DNA of 64,000 nucleotides from Oxyruncus cristatus (taxonomy: Eukaryota > Chordata > Aves > Passeriformes > Cotingidae): NCBI GenBank assembly GCA_013399855.1, contig VXAY01004755.1:1094063-1158062 (forward strand), in the 5' to 3' direction. Under the pieces are notes generated by a model. It ran no database searches. It had not been told where the DNA came from and worked only from the letters and a program-made list of their open reading frames with translations. This document shows, piece after piece, positions 24,969 to 37,000 of this stretch (its first letter is position 1; each line of letters begins with the position of its first letter). The translations under genes were made by a program, and so were the position numbers.

Positions 24969-25051
24969 ATGTTGAGCGTGTTGTGTTTCAAGGTGCTGAG
25001 GAAAATGCAGAGGCGGCACAGCAGCAACACGGACAACGTGCCTCCTGAAAG
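24969..25051 (+). CDS. RNFT2: RNFT2 first recognised coding exon; start uncertain
   Basis: VLRKMQRRHSSNTDN (from 24993) is unmistakably RNFT2. An in-frame ATG at 24969 adds eight residues (MLSVLCFK), the same number as in human (MWLFTVNQ, from memory), but unlike them in sequence. The bases before 24993 read TTGTGTTTCAAG, an acceptable splice acceptor, so the true exon may begin at 24993 with an upstream start exon lost in the gap. A third option is the internal Met at 25005. The donor is AAG|GTACAC at 25052, splitting an Arg codon (phase 2). Confidence 0.7.
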
Positions 25052-28000
25052 GTACACCTTCCTTCCTCCTCCAGTTTCCTCTCCAGAGGGGAATGTTCGG
25101 ATTTAAGTGTGTGGGGGGGTGAGAAGATGGAAACTCAGAATTGGGACAGGCAGAATCCCTGTGGATGTGGTGTGGCCAGGCTTTCTGCTTGAGTTCAGGA
25201 GGTTTAGACACAGATTTACTGTTCTCCCTCATGTCAGCTGCTGACTGCTGCCCACCACAGTGTTCCAGGATGATCCAGTATGGCACATAAGGTGCAGGGC
25301 ATTTTACAGCTCTAATATTGCTGTTTTGGTTAAAAAAGAGCATAATATTCTGTATTAACTCAAGAGAGATGCTGTCAGGTTAGGATTAAATAACATTTAC
25401 TGCAGGGAAAGCATAGGAGATTCCCGGAATACTAAGTGCAGATTGTAACATTTGGAAAAAACACATAATATCTCTTTTTTTTACTATATCAAACTTACAG
25501 ATCCTTATAAAAAGAATTTAGACCCTGAATGATTTGTGGCACAGTCCTGTGGGGATCCTGAGTGCAATCAATCTGCAAGGATCAACCTGTATGAACAGAA
25601 ACTATTGATACTTCTGTTGTTAAAGTGTTTAAAAAGTCTGCTGAGCTGAAGCTTTGAACGACTTAGTGTTTTAGAAAGAGTTGGGTGATCCTTTACATCT
25701 TCCCAGAGTCTGTACCCAGCTTCATGTATGCGAGTATTTAGGTGTAGAATACCTCTAATTCACTTCTGTAATTATAACATCAGCAAGGGAGCCTTGCCAC
25801 TGTTGTTGTTCTGGTGCTAAGTATTCCCAAGTGCTTTCCCAGAGTTACAGCTTTTTTTTTTTTTCCTGAAGAAGAAACTAATCTAATTAAGACAAAGATG
25901 GAACTAACAAATTTCATTGCTCTGGCTGAGCTGAGATTATAATAATTGGATTTGCAAGTAGAGTTGCACCTTGATGTCATGGCCCCTGCCAGCATGGTTC
26001 TGTTCTTAATTTCAGGGGAAAACAAAGCCCTCTTCACCTTTTTTTCTGCATGATGCTGCCCAAGTCTCGGTGCAGTCTTTGGGTTTTATATCAGCAGATA
26101 AGGCTGGGGCTTGAGAGGCACATAAGGTGTTGATGTCGTCTTCTATGCAGAGCTCTCTGAGTCTGTACAAACTTGTAAGGCACTTCAGGACCTGTTTGAA
26201 TACTTAAAATATATTCAGGGTGTGTGTCTGTTACTGAGTGCAAAAGATAGGCAGAGTAATGTCAGTTGGCTTTTATAAATACTTCTGGTTTTTAACAGGT
26301 TAAATGCATATTGTCAGAGAGGCTGAAGGTTTCTAAATGTAGAATGAAATGCCTTTGCCACTGGTCTTCCCTTCTGGTTAACTTCAGCAGGCTCACAATT
26401 TCATCCTTGTTTGTTTTTAAACACGTCCCAGATGAATTCCTTCCTGCTGAAAGCACGGCCATGTATCCTGGTAGTATTATTCCAAACAATAGTTGTGTCT
26501 TTATTTGTAAAGCTGGCTTCCACCCAGTCGGTTTGTTCGTGTTCCCAGACCCAAGCACTGTCACATTCTGTGCCTGATGCTGTGTATCCATCCCTGAATT
26601 GGAATGTGAGGTGTGAAATCCAAGATGTGGTTGGTGAATATTTCAAACCGGGAGGTGTGCCATGTCTTGTTGACTTGATTCCGTGCTGGAGCCTGTGGTG
26701 AGGCAGTGGGAATGGGGTGTACCTATAAAAAGCCTTATTAGTGGTGGGAAGGTGTGCCCAGGGAGTTTGAAGCTGTCCCAGGAGTGAGGGGAAAGGCAGT
26801 GCTCTGTGCCCTACAGGGGGCCTGGGGAGGCCTTTGAACCCATGGGGGAGAGAGGGTGAGGGCCCTGTATGTGTCTGCACGTGCTGTCTCAGCTTGTGAT
26901 CACTGTTTCTAAAGTTGGAGACCTCCAGGGCTTAAAATCGAGAGAGACCAAAGCCCTGCAACTTGCCTTAGTTGTGGGCTTTGCTTCTTGCTGAGCTTAT
27001 TTATTCTTTACTCTCCTTTTGCAATTTAGAGAGGTTTTTGCTGTCTGCCAGGCATTTACTGCCTAGTGATGGTTCTTCTTGTTCCCTGGATTGCTGCATG
27101 CCAGCAATCTTGATTTGTTTTCATCTCAGTACCACAGGGTTGACTTCAGTGAAGGAAGCCTGTTGTCTTTTGGTGTTAGGAGGAAGTTATTGAGACTTTT
27201 TGGAATCTGGAAAGGATCAGTGCCAGAACTAATTCTCTCCATTGCCCAGTAATTTGGGTACATCCGTGTCTAATTTGCCAGGAATATCAAAACAGAAGAA
27301 TTTCTCTTGACCCATGAGCACATCCCTTATTAGTTCAGGGACACACAAGCTTCTCTTCCCCAGTTGATTGTGTGTCCCTGCTTGGTGCAGTTCATCAGTG
27401 GGGCAGACAGTGATCAACCCTAAATAAAGACAGAAGGTTTTGGGGGCAGGTCATTGCTTTGAGTTAGCTTGGTTCATTTGTTTGTATGCAATATGACTTG
27501 TCTTATTGTGTCAGGTTCCGTAGGGTTTTACATGTTTTTCTTTTAAGTACTAAAGTCAGTGTAGATGGTGTTGAGTTTGGTATTGGATGCGTAATTTCTT
27601 TGGTTCCTCCAAAAGTCCAAGGAGCGTTTAGGAATTTTGTTCTTTAAAGTCAGTGTAGATGATGTTGAGTTTGGTATTGGATATGTAATTTCTTTGGTTC
27701 CTCCAAAAATAAATGGGGTGTTTGGGGATTTTGTCCTTTAAATACTGAAGTCAGTGTAGATGATGTTGACTTTGGTATTGGATATGTAATTTCTTTGGTT
27801 CCTCCAGAGGTAAATGGGGTGTTTGGGAATTTTGGTCTTGAAATACTAAAGTCAGTGTAGATGATGTTGAGTTCAGTATTGGATGTGTAATTTCTTTGGT
27901 TCCTCCGATGAGATGTTTGGGAAGTTTGTTCCGGGGCATTTTCGTCAGGTCTTGGAGGTTCTCTGATCTTGTGAGTCTGGTTACTGGCCTCCAGTTCTGC

Positions 28001-31000
28001 AACTGTGACCTTCCAACAGCACGTGGAGGGAAAACCATCTGTCATCTGGAGACCTACGCGTTCTCAAAGTGTGTGAGGGACACTGAACCGCTACAAAAGA
28101 CTGTGGAGTTCCGTGTCACCCAGTTTTTAATCGCCTCACTCTCGTCCCTCTGCAGGAACCGGAGCCAGACGGTCAGTTCCGAGGCCAGCGTGGATGAGAG
28201 TGGGGTGTTTGAAAGCCTCAAGGCCGAGGCCTCCTCCCCGCAGCAGCTGTTCTCGGGGCTGGCCGGGATCCCCTCGGGCACCCTCACGGCCGCGCCCTTC
28301 CAGTCGGGGTTGGTGCTGGGCTCCTCGGCAGGAGGGGGGGAGGTGTTCATCCAGATGCCGGCCCCGAGGGAGGAGGGGGCCGGCCGTGCAGAGGGAGCCC
28401 CGTTCCACCACCGCCAGTCGTCCCACCACTTCCACCACGGCCACCACCGCGGCTCCTCCCTGCTGCACATGGCGGGGGGCGACCGGCACGGCCACGCCGA
28501 GGAGGGCGCGGAGGAGCAGGGGGGCACCCCGGCCCCGGCCCTCTCGGAGCTAAAGGCTGTCGTTGGGTGGCTGCAGAAGGGGCTACCCTTCATCTTGATC
28601 CTCCTGGCTAAAGTTTGTTTCCAGCACAAGCTTGGTAAGCACCTATCCCTTTTCAACCCTATTAGAGGCTTTATAAAGGCTGTGGTGTCCCAAACGTTTA
28701 CCCAAGTGGCAGTCTGCCATGAAGGGGACATACTCAAATGCATGTGATAAATTCACCCTGCTTTCGGTCCTAGCTGTTCTAAAAATATTAAAACCAAAGG
28801 AAAAAATACTTGATGCCTGCCTGCAAATGAGGATATTGTACTTAGTTACACTTGCCCTAAGAATTTTTATGGCACCGGTTAAAACTGAACACTGACAAGT
28901 CCAGTGAGTGTGGTGCAGAAAAACACTGAAAGCAGACAGCAAACACGTGCAGCTTCTTCAGAGGCAGTATTTGTTAACAGAGCTTGCAGGTATGCTCACC
29001 AGCTCCCTGCTCTGAAGGCCTTCACCTGAACAGCAGTTGGTACACCCAGCAGAATATCTACAGGTAGTTTAGTACTATGAAAATGTTTGCTGTCCTGACC
29101 AGTTCTGTTCCTTTTCCTGATCTCCCCTTGACATTCCTGTGAGGTTGAGGGTGTCACCAAGGCTTCTGCCTCAGAGCTCTCTCTAGGAGAGGTGGGCAGA
29201 GCTTACACTGGGGACTAGCAAAGGTTTCTGTGGAGCACAGAAGGGTTCTGAGGGATGGGACACTTGTCTAGCTGGGAGGGTGGTAGCTGTGAAATCAAGT
29301 CAAGCAGCATCAGCAGTTACATCTTGCAGCTGAGGTCTTCGGAGTTCCCTGAAGAATGTGTCTATCCATTTTTTTTTTTAATGGTGTCTGAGTATTTTAG
29401 CACTGTAAAATTGTATGTGTGGCATGTCTGAGGATCCTGACTCACTCTGAGATTATCAACACTGGGAAACCAGTAATGCTTCAGTTTAGTCCACTTACAG
29501 CTCTGACAGGGATTTGGTTAATTCATGTCTGCAACATCTTGGCCTTTGGGCCTGATATCCTTTTAGGTTTTTGATAGTGTGCTCTGTCTTCCATGAGCTG
29601 CTGAACTGCTGTTGTTACACTGTCACCTGGCACAATGCAGCCACAACTTGGAGCACTTGTGTTCTCCTTCAGGACCTTAGGACAGAGTGTCTGTGCTGGG
29701 CTGGGTGCTCACTGCAGTGTTTCATCTTCATTTACGTTGCATTTGTAATGTAGAGCCCAGACTGCCCTGCTTTAGTCACCTATACATTTAAATTCCCAGC
29801 GCATCTGGAGTATCATCCAGTAATGTTCTTTCTGAGCTTGAGTCGCTGATGTCCCTGGCTCAGGCCTGGTGTCCCTGGCTCAGGCCTGAGCCCTGACAGT
29901 GCCTCCCCTGCAGGGATTGCTGTGTGCATTGGCATGGCCAGCACCTTCGCCTACGCCAACTCCACGCTCCGCGAGCAGGTCGCTCTGAAGGTGAGTCCAG
30001 CATTTCACCTCCTGGTATCCCTGGGAAACAACACCTGTGTTAAACCTTCTTCTGCACTGTAGGGCTGAATGCATTTATATGGGCACAGATCTCTCAGAAC
30101 GAGAGTACTGTGCCCTAATCCCACCTTCCTCTTCCTGCTTCTCCACACCGATGCTCTCCCACTGTTTGTACCCTGTTTTTTTGTGTTGTAATCTGCATCT
30201 CCCCGTGCCACTGACTGGCAGTGCATCTTCCAGCACTTCTCTGCACCTTGGTTTCCCCACGACATACAGCAGAGGTGCTGAAAGCTGTTTGACTTATTAG
30301 TGATGAGATTTAACTTATTAGCATTTAGATCACGTTTTGAGATGTTTAGCTGAAACATTTTGTAGATGTGTTTTTTTTGGTTATGTTTTTAATGCTCTGT
30401 TGAGAACATACAGAAACCAGCAGATCTTTCCAGGCCTCGTGATCTCCAGAGTCAGGAGAGCAGTTCAACAGCACTAAAAGCACAAGACTAGAATTCCTTT
30501 TTTATTAAAATTAAATGGGTGGCACAAGTGTGCAGTTGTATCTACCAGCAGCAGTGGAATAAATGTCCTACCATGCTGAATGAAGAGACAGATTGCACAA
30601 CTGTGTAATAGATGGCTGTTGCCTTGCACTTTGCACCTCTCTCCTTCCAGCAATGTGCCCCTTAATCCCCCTGCTTTAAATCTCAGCCTAACATCCCTGC
30701 AGAGATCTATTTCCTTAATAAATCAGCTCACAAGAAAAATGGTGGGTGTTTTCCTCCCATGAGTAAAATTTACTCTTTAAAATAACCCTGGGCCAAGACC
30801 CAGGACAAGATCTTCTGCCATCCAGCTTCTGTCTGTAATGTTCCATGTATTTTGAAATGCAACACTTGCACTTCTTTTTGACCTTCGATTATTTCCTCAA
30901 TCAAAAATGTGTGTTCTAGAACCTCCATAACGCTCAGACATGCTGCAGGTAGGGATGGGTTATATTTGGTTTAGCTGAGCCTTCCTCTGAGTGACTTTGG

Positions 31001-34000
31001 ATCTATTTATAAACCCTGCCTTTGATGAAGTATCACTCCAACCAGCTGACAGCTCAGAATTTAGGACAATATATGGAACTGACTTTTTTTTTTTTAATCC
31101 ACTTGTCACACTGAGTTTTAAATACCAAGGAGAGTTCAGATGTCCCAGGAAAGATCCCAACTTTGCAGACTGCACTCTGCAAGGAAGGCTGTCACCTTCC
31201 CCAGCAGATTTCAGTTAATTTCCCTGAAGTTACTGTATTTGAAAGGTTTGCTGCGTGAGAGCCATTTCTACCTGTTTATATATGTCCTTACCTAGCAGCC
31301 TGCTGCTGAGCCTTAGTCCTGTGTAAATAAACTAAGCACTGAACACTTAGATACACACTCGTGTCCCCTGGCACGGCCTTGAGTTTTTCAGCAGCTGAAA
31401 CCTCAGCACAACCCCGGAGACTTCCAATTTATCTTCTCTCCTTCTTTCTCTTGCCCAGGAGAAGAGATCAGTGTTGGTTGTGTTCTGGATCCTGGCCTTT
31501 CTCACTGGGAACACCTTGTACTTGCTTTACACGTTCAGCTCCCAGCAGCTCTACAACAGGTGGGCAGGATTCCCGTTGTCCGCGCTGGAAGCAGGTGCCA
31601 ATTGCTCAGGGAGGAGAAGAGGGAGGCCCACTGTTCATTTTGGAAGTGTTCATGCCTGAAGCACCTGCTGTCTTGGCTACACCTTTGTAACACCTTTCAG
31701 TGAAGGAGGAGGATGTGTGTCATTTCTGCAGTAACTGCCATAGCCAGTGTGTAGATGGGGTGTGACGGTACATGTTTCAGAGCAGGGTGGATCCTTTTTG
31801 AGAGCCACCTCTGAATTTCCACACAGAGCAGGTGTCAGAAGCAGATGAGGCACAGACCCACTGATTTTCCTCTTCCTACAATGTTTTCTCTTCAGTCTGT
31901 CACGCTTTGAGTCCAGGACAGGAGATAAACAGGAGATGACACAGTAGTGTTTTACTTCAGTGTCCTCAGGGCTTGCAGGCACTGGGATCTGAGGTAATTA
32001 AGATATCCCTGCCTTTCAGATTCTCACTAAAGCAGTTCTCAAGTACAGAAAAGTTTCTACCAATCAATTTGATTCAGCACTTATCATAAAGCAGGAAGGA
32101 ATTATAACAGACAGGAAGCAAAGATACACAACTTAAGCAAGGAGATGCTAGTAGGATAAATAGGAAGAAATGGAACAACAGGAAACCTAATAGTTTGAAA
32201 GTAGTTTAGGTATCAGTAGTTAAAAAGTAGTTCAGATGTTAGTAGCTAAAACCATATGAATTATCTCCCTAATTAGAATTTTCTTTGTCCCACTGAAGGG
32301 GACTTAGAACTTGAGGCTGAAAATATGACATGCAACAGTTGGGTTATGGCTACACAGCTCTTGGGTTTGGTTTCTCTGCCAGTTATTTCATTGCTTCCCT
32401 GCTTCTTCCCACCAGTACTGTCTATGGAAAGAGCCAAGGCCTGCCCATAACCCTGGTATCCTCTGGAATTGCCCCTAACGGATTTGGATTTGGTCATTGG
32501 AAAGCTCTGTATGTAAATGCTTCTAGAAAGGGGGAGAGATGAGAAGGCTCGAATGTGTGGGTCCAAGTGGGAGATGCCAAGCCATGGGATTCCCTGGACG
32601 TGGCTTGTGGGAGGGAGTGGAAGAGAAGCAGGAATGGCAGAAAGGTGTGGAAACATTGAGAAGGAATTTGCATCCCAGGGAAACGGTGTGTCTGTAAGAA
32701 GGTGGTCAAGGTTAAAAACATGGATGGAACTCATTCAAAATCGAGGCTGGATCACCTAAAATAAAGGGCTTTCAGCGAATTGGGGCCACCCTACACACAG
32801 TTTTGGGCATGGCTTATTAGCAGTGGACAGGCTGGGCCACATTTCCATGGAAAAGCCCTGTTCCTGTGAGTGCTGCTGTGTCATGCTTGGGCTGGTGCAT
32901 CTGTTCCCTGCTGTGTGGGGACCTGGGACTATTCACAGGGCAGGCTTGTCAAAGTAGAAATAGCTGCTTCATGTTTGTTTCTTTCTGGCTTGTTTTTCAT
33001 TTCCTGATTTATTTATTTTTTTTCTAGTGTTTTTATTTATTTACTGATTTTAGTGCACGAATAGTAGTAAAGCCTCTGATTCTGTTTCTGTTTTTAGGGT
33101 GTAATTTTACCTGTTGTGCTGTGCCAGTGTTGTGAGTATTTTAAATTCATGTTCAGGCCTTTCTTTTTGGGTTGGTTATTTTACTTTTGCTTTATTTTTT
33201 TTGTTTGGTTGGTTTTTTTGGTTAAGTGTTTGCTTTCTACCATGAGGCTTTAGTAGCTGAACACCCTGAAGACGAATCCTGGTTGTTCAGCCTGAGTAGG
33301 GTCTGGTCCTCGTTGCTGCTCGGGTCAGTGGCTCCTGCCCATTGCTGTGTGGAATTCTGCTGCCCCAGACTCCACTTTTTTCAAAGAGCAAATGTTGAGT
33401 AGGAGTTCACAGGGTGAGGCTTTGCATTCAGATCACGGAATCAGATGGAGCTAAAGGCACTGCCTGTACACCAAAGGCTCTGTTGCAGCGTGGAGTGCAG
33501 GTTGTGGAGATTGCAGCCTTCCAGACCAGGTTTGGGTCCTGTTTGGGGACAGTGGGCAAACCTGCTGACCTCAGTAGAAATGGGCAAGAGCAAAGCCAAG
33601 AGGCCCAGAGGAACCAGGGCACTGATTTGCATGTCTGACTCCTCTTGCCCTTGGGAACTCCCCTGGAGCTCAGGGCGGTTTGGAGGCTCTCTCTAGCCAG
33701 CAGTGGACACAAGCAGCTCGAGTGAGGTTCTCCCTGGTGTTTGAGCTTTGGTGTCTCGTGCCTTTCAGCCTAATATTTCTGAAGCCCAACCTGGAGAGGC
33801 TGGACTTCTTCGACCTGATGTGGATCGTGGGCATTGCAGACTTTGTGCTCAAGTACCTCACCATCGCTCTGAAATGCCTCGTGGTGGCCCTGCCCAAGAT
33901 CATCCTTGCTGTCAAGTCCAAGGTAGGAGACTCCTCTTGATGTACAAATATGTATCTTTGATAATCTGATGCCTTTAGAACACATTTGCAGCATGAAATC

Positions 34001-37000
34001 CCAGAATCCCAGAATGGGTTTGGTGGGAAGGGACCTTAAAGTCCATCCAGTTGCACCACTGCCGTGGGAAGGGACACCTTCCACTAGCCCAGGTTGCTCC
34101 AAGCACCATCCAACCTGGCCTTGGACACTTCCAGGGATCCAGGGGCAGCCACAGCTTCTCTGGGCAACCTGTGGCAGGGCCAAATCTGAATGGAAGAATA
34201 AAAATAATGAAATCTCTTCATAAAACTTTGGCACTCGAGTATCAAGGTTTGGGTTTGGAGCCATCACAGACCTGAGCAAGGGTTTGGTAACACCAGCGAC
34301 TGATGGAAGTCCAGAGATGAGGCAAGCATTGCTGGAGGAGGAATAGGTACTAGCAGTGGGATAACACCTTGTCTGGCTGACTTTCTTGTTTTCTGAGTAA
34401 TCTCTGTAAATACATGTTTCTGAAGCACAAATCACTGAATGGGAAGAAACTGCAAGTACTTGTGCCTTTGGCTTCCCACTTGGGTCAAAGCAGTGACAGG
34501 ATTAAACTGAAGCTACCGGTGCCATAAAAGACAACACCCCTTCTGCATAACCATGGGTGAAGACATATTTTAATGCCTAATGTATTTAAATTATTATGAA
34601 GTTATTCGTAGACTTGGCCCAACTTTTGAAACTTCCTTACTACATTCTTTCCCTTAAAATACCTTTTCATACAGTTTTACTTGTACACAGCTGTCGTGCT
34701 GCCTCTTTATCCACTTGGTAGCCCCTCCATTTCAGTGGCAAACGTGTATTATCAGCAGCAATGTGTATTAAGGCAAATCAGTAAAGGAACTTTCTGGCAG
34801 CTATTGGGATGAAAGGCACTATATAGATGCAAGATGCCATCACTAATCCCTGAAAAGTCTCAGGCAGGGCACTTAGGGGGATATCTAAACTGGGAATAGT
34901 TTTGCTCAGAAATGACAGGGGTGGCAGGGGAGTTGAGCAGTTTGTTCCTGCACAGCAGGGCTATTTGAGATGGTTATTAATTTATTTCTGGCAATTGTCC
35001 AACTTATTTTTTTTTCCTTCTATTATTATTATTATATTTTGGGAGATTAATGTGCTGGGTCAGAGCATAATCCAGCCTGGGGAGGGAAGGAAAAGTGATG
35101 TGAATAGTCTTCCCAAGATAAATGGCAGTGTTGGAAAAGGTTCACAGCCTTTGCTTGCCTGTCTGAGAGCTCTCCCAAGTACTCATTAATCCTTGTCTGG
35201 AGAGAAGAAAGGGAAGGGGTCTTTATTTGCAGCTACAGGGGGAGGCTGGTAGGATCACATCTGTCAGGGGCCTGTAATGACTCAGAGCACAGATGCTTCG
35301 TTTTTAATACCTTTTTCTGGATAGCAACATTTCTCACTTTTTCCGAGCCCCTTTTTTGTCCGAGGATGTTGCTGACGGGCTCTGTGTCCCCTGACATCCC
35401 GGACTGCTGCTCCCTCCCTCCCCAGATCTGGATTTTCCTCCCGCGCTCTGCCCTGCACCGTTAAACCAATGGGGGGGTGAGATCTGGTGTGACAGATTGA
35501 GCAAGACCACAGTGGGGTGGGAGAGCTCCACGAGAGGCACAGGACACCACAGCCACTGTAACTGGTACCCACTCGTGCCCTGAGCCTGCTGACCCTGCAG
35601 GCCAGCACCCTGAGGTTTGACAGATCTCATCCTCTGAGTTAGCACAGTCCTGCTGCAACTTGGGCACCTTAACTGGGACCAGAATATTTATTATTTGCTG
35701 TCATAACACTTGCCAGATACAAGTTACTCTTGTCCTCCCCATGTGCTCCTAGTAGAGCTTCTGCCTTAAGCCCAGCTTGGAGTTTATGAACTTGTGGGTG
35801 GCTGTCACTTAATGGTATCGTGCTGCTGGAGAACTATAAATTAAACTAGAGGAAAGGTAGATTTTTTTCAAGATATACATATATATATATCTAGTGAGAA
35901 TTTTGTGCCAGTATAACCAGTCAGAACAGCTCCCCTAATGCAGGGCCTGCAGTGGGAGCTGCTGTGCTCTCAGGGGTGGAGTTCAGCCCAGCTGGGAGTG
36001 GGACACAGGCACTTCATCCCGAGCTTCCTTGCAGACCTGGCAGTCAGCAGCGATCACAAAGCTTGTCCAGGGATGGGATGTGAGGAACTTTGATCATTGT
36101 GCTCTCAACCTCTGAGCAGGCTCTTTGGATTTTCCCTCATTTTGGGAGTTCAGAGACACCTCCAAAGCCAGTCTGGCTTTTCATGCTGCTGCTTGACGTT
36201 CTGGTCTTCTCTGAACGCCGGGTGCTTTTCACTGGTGCTTGCAGGGCATTTCCTCTGAATATCCTTCTTATAGGTCTCTTACCTTTCCATACCCATTGGG
36301 ATTGGAGCAAGATCAGATTCCTTTCTTTCTGTTACAGTCTTCCTTTCTCCCCCCAGTCTTCTCTGGACACTGAACACCACCAATTTTTTGAGTCTTTTCT
36401 TGGAGATTTTTAATTCCAGATCTTATTATTCTCTGCTGGGCTGTCTTCATCCCTCCCTGTTTTCCAGAGCATTTCTCCAGTCTGTCAGGATGAGTTTGGA
36501 TTATAATCCTTCCTCCTGTTGCATTCACAGCCTTTCCCAGTTGAGTGTCAGCTGTAGATTTGATAAACCCACTCTGTTCCATCAAGGTCATTGATGGAAA
36601 CAGTGAATAGCACTAAACTCTGCTTACCTCAGATGCATTTAGACAGTGAACACATTAAAAATTTGGGCTGCAGCCCTCAGTTCTGCCCCCCTAAAGTGTC
36701 TGGGTCATGTATTCCTAGCATGGCCCACGCCAGGAAGGGCAACTTTTGCTGTAGGATAACATTTGGATTTACAGCAGCAGTTTATGCTTTGACTGAGAGA
36801 AAACAAACTAAAATGGAAAGGCAGAAAAATAAGGTTGTCTTTGCCATCAGAACACAGAGGGCAATACACATGACCAGGAGTGCTTGAAGTGTGAAGCATG
36901 AAAACTGATATCTTATATCTTATATATTATATATAGGGTACAACTAGCCAGAGTTCTCCAGGCATGAATAACTCAGAAATGGAAATATCTCTGCAAGAAA

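Larger units (their letters stand above)
25052..28155 (+). other. RNFT2 intron 1
   Basis: The intron is 3.1 kb with a GTACAC donor and a CTCTGCAG acceptor. It contains element copy B (25316-25529) and the 100-bp minisatellite (27540-27930). Nothing coding is recognised. Confidence 0.85.
28635..33768 (+). other. RNFT2 introns 2 to 4 with exons 3 and 4 inside
   Basis: Introns 28635-29913, 29991-31458 and 31560-33768 are plain single-copy DNA. I saw only T-rich runs (for example around 33000-33230) and chance open frames. No nested gene or repeat family was recognised. Confidence 0.75.

Noticed and set aside
27650..28045. Repetitive minus-strand ORF with recurring EPKKLHIQYQ
   Set aside because: It is a translation of the four-copy minisatellite.
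28054..28743. 229-codon antisense ORF over RNFT2 exon 2, and a 119-codon +1 frame at 28194-28553
   Set aside because: Overlapping frames are expected when a GC-rich coding exon lacks A/T-rich stop codons. The RNFT2 frame explains the sequence.
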